From: an uncultured Myxococcales bacterium
GTDB lineage: Bacteria; Myxococcota_A; Bradymonadia; UBA7976; UBA1532
DNA length: 64,000 nucleotides
Assembly: GCA_903847385.1 (NCBI GenBank)
Contig: CAINDO010000261.1
Span: 1 to 64,000 of the forward strand
Direction of reading: 5' to 3'
Shown: piece after piece, positions 61,029-64,000 of the stretch
How positions within the stretch are numbered: position 1 is the stretch's first letter
Layout of the letters: each line of letters begins with the position of its first letter
Translations under genes and position numbers: made by a program
The notes under the pieces: model-generated
The model's input: the letters and a program-made list of their open reading frames with translations, nothing else
The model's database searches: none
What the model was told of the DNA's origin: nothing

Positions 61029-61817
61029 GTGCTGCGATACATCGGGTCCGCCAGTGGCGCATGGGCGCTCGTCTTTGCGTTCGCCGCGGCGGTCGCCGGG
61101 CTCGGGCCGCCCCCGATCGTCGGGTTCCTGGTCGCGTATGCCGGTGTGGCAGGCGCGACGCTCGTCGCCGGTGCGCTCGCCGGACGTTCGAGCGCCGGTC
61201 GCCGCGGCCTTCTGCCCTTTGCCGGGGCGGGCATCGCGACGGTCGCGCTGGCGGGATACCTGCCCGCCGACGCCTGGGGCGCGCTGCTCCACGGCGGCGC
61301 GCTGCTCGTCGCTGCGTGCGGGGTGGGGGGCCTCCTCGGGCGCGAGGTCGTCGACCCCCGACACCTGTGGCCCCTGGTGATCGTGGGCGCGTCGGCGGAC
61401 CTCTGGAGCGTGACGGCCCCCGAGGGCCTGACCCGCAGCCTGCTCGAGGGCGAGGGGCCGGTCGCGCTCGCGGCCGTCGTGCTGCACCTGCCCGTATTCG
61501 ACGGCGAGTCGGTCGCGCCCGCCCCGATCCTCGGCGTCGGCGACCTGCTGTTCACTGCGTTCCTGCTCGGCGCGGCGGCGCGCCTCGGGCTCTCGCCGCG
61601 GCGGTCCCTCGGCGGCCTGCTGGTCGGGTTCGGGCTGTGCCTGGCCGGCCTGCTCGTGCTGCAGGTGCCGCTGCCGGCGCTGCCATTCATCGCGCTGTGT
61701 TTTGCCGCGGCGCACGGGGCCGCCGTGCGACCGCGCCGGGCGGAGCTGGCGATGGCCGTCGGTTTTGCGCTCGTCCTCGCCGCCGCCGGGGGCCTGTTCG
61801 CGCGCATCGGGGCCTGA
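61029..61817 (+). CDS. Integral membrane protein, unknown function
   Basis: GTG start VLRYIGSASGAWALVFAFAAAVAGLG; about 8 hydrophobic segments. Confidence 0.65.
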   Translation: MLRYIGSASGAWALVFAFAAAVAGLGPPPIVGFLVAYAGVAGATLVAGALAGRSSAGRRGLLPFAGAGIATVALAGYLPADAWGALLHGGALLVAACGVGGLLGREVVDPRHLWPLVIVGASADLWSVTAPEGLTRSLLEGEGPVALAAVVLHLPVFDGESVAPAPILGVGDLLFTAFLLGAAARLGLSPRRSLGGLLVGFGLCLAGLLVLQVPLPALPFIALCFAAAHGAAVRPRRAELAMAVGFALVLAAAGGLFARIGA

Positions 61818-61894
61818 ACCGCGGGGCGAACGGCGGGTCCGGCTTCCCTTTGCCGCCGCCCTTTGCGATAACCGCGCGCTCGGCACCCGCACCC

Positions 61895-64000
61895 ATGAAG
61901 CTCAAGCGCCTCGACATTCACGGCTTCAAGTCGTTCTACCACCGCACGACGGTGGTGTTCGACGATGGGATCACGGCCGTGGTCGGCCCGAACGGGTGCG
62001 GCAAGTCCAACATCGTGGACTCGTTGAAGTGGGTCATGGGCGAGCAGGGCGCCAAGGCGCTCCGCGGCGGCTCCATGGAGGACGTCATCTTCAACGGCAC
62101 CGGCCAGCGCGGCCCCATGGGCATGTGCGAGGTGCGCCTGACGTACGTGAACGACGGCTCCACCGAGGTGCCCGCGCGTTGGAAGGACGTCGAGGAGATC
62201 GCGATCGAGCGCCGCATGGAGCGCTCCGGCGGCTCGGATTACTTCATCAACAAGGTCCGGGTGCGCCTTCAGGACGTCCACGACCTGCTCTCGGGCATGG
62301 GCGTGGGCGGTCAGCGCGCCTACGCGATCATCGAGCAGGGGCAGATCGGCCGCATCGTCAGCGCACGCCCGGAAGAGCGCCGCACGATCATCGAAGAGGC
62401 CGCCGGCATCACGCGCTACCGGGTCCGCAAGAAGGTCGCCGAGCGGAAGATGGAGGAGACGCGGCTGAATCTGGAGCGCGTCGCCGACATCATCGGCGAG
62501 GTCGACGGGCAGCTGAAGTCGCTGCGACGTCAGGCGAAGAAAGCCGAGCGTTACAAAGAGTACCGCGTCGAGGCGCGCCACCTTCAGCTCAAGGCCGCGG
62601 TCTGGGAGTACCACCACCTGCAGGCGGACCACGCCGGCCTGATCGCGCGGGTCGAGTCCCTGGCCGCCGGCGAGGGGGACGCGATCCGCGCGCTCGAGAC
62701 GGCCGAGGCCCACCGGGCGGCGGTCAAGCTCGAAGAGCAGGGGACGGAGTCGCGCGCACGCGCCCTCGCCGGACAGTTGGCCGGCGCCGAGAACGACGTT
62801 CGCCTGGCCGAGGGTCAGCTCGAACTGCTCGGCCGTGAGGCACAGGGCACGCGCCAGCGCCTGGAGACGGCGCGCGTCGAGCGCGGGCGCGCCGCCGAGC
62901 GCATCGCCGAGCTGACGGCGGAGCGCGAAGAGGCCGAGGCGCGCGTCGCCTCTCTGGACGAGGAGGCCTCGGGAGACGCCTCGGATCTCCCGCGCCTCGA
63001 CGCCGAACTCCAGGGGGTCCAGACGGAGCTGAGGGCGGCGCGCGACGCCTCGGAGCAGCACAAACGCGCCGCGTCCGAGGCCGCGCAGATGATCGTCCGC
63101 GCCCGCGCCGTGCGCGACGCGGCCTCGCGGCGTGAGCAGGAGCTCCTGGCCCGCGCCGTGTCCGCTCAGGACGAGGTCGAGTCGCTGATTGCCCAGCGCG
63201 ACGTCCTCGCGCGCCAGCTCCGCGAGTCACAGGACCGCTTGCGGCAGGCGGACGAGCAGGTCGAAACGGCCCGCACGGAGCGCGATGCGGCCGAGGCGAC
63301 GCGCCTCGCGGCCGAGGGCGAGGCCCGCGCGGGTGAGGACCGCGAACGGCGCGCAAGGGAGCACCTGGCCGGCACGCGCAGCCGCCTGCGCAGCCTGGAG
63401 GAGCTCGAGGCCCGGCGCGAGGGCGTCGGCGAGGGGCCGCGCGCCGTCCTCGCCCGCGGCGCCGAGGCCGGTGTGCTCGGCCTCGTCTCGGAGAACCTGT
63501 CCCCGCCCGCCGAGCTCGAGAAGGCCGTCGCCGCCGCGCTCGGGCCCCGCCTGCAGGCCGTCGTCGTCACGGACCTGGGCCGCGCGGGTGCGGCCGCGGA
63601 CCTGCTGCGCGGGCAAGGGCGCGGGCGCGGTACCTTCGTATCCGCCCAGGCGGAGCCCTTGCCGGTCCCCGTGGCGCCGGTGCGGCCGGGTGTGCGGGGT
63701 CGGCTCGTCGATCTGCTCGGCGCGCAGGGCCTGCCCGCGGTGCTCGTCGGCGACGCGCTGCTCGTCGAGGATCTGGCCGTGGCGCTGGAGATCGCGCGGG
63801 AGGGCGCCTGGCCCGGCTGCGTGGTCACGCTCGAGGGCGACCGGGTGGACGCGCCGGCCTGGGTGACGGGCGGCCACGGCGGCGCGGACGCGGCCCCGCT
63901 CAGCCGACGCCGCGAGATCCGCGAGCTCACCGCCGCTGCGACCACACTCGAGGCCGAGGCCGCCGAGGGTCAGGCCGCAGCCCAGGCGCAGCGCGCCCTC
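61895..64000 (+). CDS. smc: Chromosome segregation protein SMC (5' part; runs off the window)
   Basis: MKLKRLDIHGFKSFYHRTTVVFDDGITAVVGPNGCGKSNIVDSLKWVMGEQGAKALRGGSMEDVIFNGT; GQRAYAIIEQGQIGRIVSARPEERRTIIEEAAGITRYRVRKKVAERKMEETRLNLERV; coiled coil and hinge. Absent from the ORF track because of the window edge. Confidence 0.96.
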   Translation, partial: MKLKRLDIHGFKSFYHRTTVVFDDGITAVVGPNGCGKSNIVDSLKWVMGEQGAKALRGGSMEDVIFNGTGQRGPMGMCEVRLTYVNDGSTEVPARWKDVEEIAIERRMERSGGSDYFINKVRVRLQDVHDLLSGMGVGGQRAYAIIEQGQIGRIVSARPEERRTIIEEAAGITRYRVRKKVAERKMEETRLNLERVADIIGEVDGQLKSLRRQAKKAERYKEYRVEARHLQLKAAVWEYHHLQADHAGLIARVESLAAGEGDAIRALETAEAHRAAVKLEEQGTESRARALAGQLAGAENDVRLAEGQLELLGREAQGTRQRLETARVERGRAAERIAELTAEREEAEARVASLDEEASGDASDLPRLDAELQGVQTELRAARDASEQHKRAASEAAQMIVRARAVRDAASRREQELLARAVSAQDEVESLIAQRDVLARQLRESQDRLRQADEQVETARTERDAAEATRLAAEGEARAGEDRERRAREHLAGTRSRLRSLEELEARREGVGEGPRAVLARGAEAGVLGLVSENLSPPAELEKAVAAALGPRLQAVVVTDLGRAGAAADLLRGQGRGRGTFVSAQAEPLPVPVAPVRPGVRGRLVDLLGAQGLPAVLVGDALLVEDLAVALEIAREGAWPGCVVTLEGDRVDAPAWVTGGHGGADAAPLSRRREIRELTAAATTLEAEAAEGQAAAQAQRAL

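Overview
This 64 kb window is high-GC bacterial chromosome and looks like Myxococcota / former Deltaproteobacteria. The evidence is a MYXO-CTERM-like tail, Asp/Ala-rich secreted linkers and TSP3/OmpA proteins. The long overlapping ORFs in the track are mostly antisense artefacts of GC3 bias.

Main contents:
- A TSP3-repeat OmpA protein at the left edge.
- A giant secreted protein with an alpha-toroid-like domain, PKD/FN3-like regions and a MYXO-CTERM-like tail.
- A compact, translationally coupled type II PKS/FAS-like operon (DH, KS, a dead-KS/active-KS fusion, MAT, KS, FadH-like oxidoreductase) with no ACP or KR.
- A 1.3k-aa lipoprotein with 17 two-Cys Asp-rich repeats, followed by a left-handed beta-helix protein and a pseudo-glycosyltransferase/methyltransferase fusion.
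- tRNA-Arg(CCG), rpmB, ridA, hpf and tRNA-Val(CAC).
- The envelope biogenesis run lysS-lolE-lolD-bamA-skp-lpxD-lpxA.
- prfB with a classical programmed +1 frameshift.
- lpoB with a COG3014-like partner, then folE, PHP, bcp, def and nuoI.
- A PilZ / MBL-fold / sigma54-GAF / hybrid histidine kinase block.
- A MoxR-DUF58-DUF4350 operon, and the 5' part of smc at the right edge.

The most interesting signals are:
- A prfB-lysS intergenic region with two perfect DnaA boxes, weaker boxes and nested inverted repeats (an origin-like or DnaA-regulatory locus).
- The KS/dead-KS operon.
- The pseudo-GT/methyltransferase fusion.
- The 17-repeat lipoprotein.

All domain calls come from reading motifs by eye; no database search was run.
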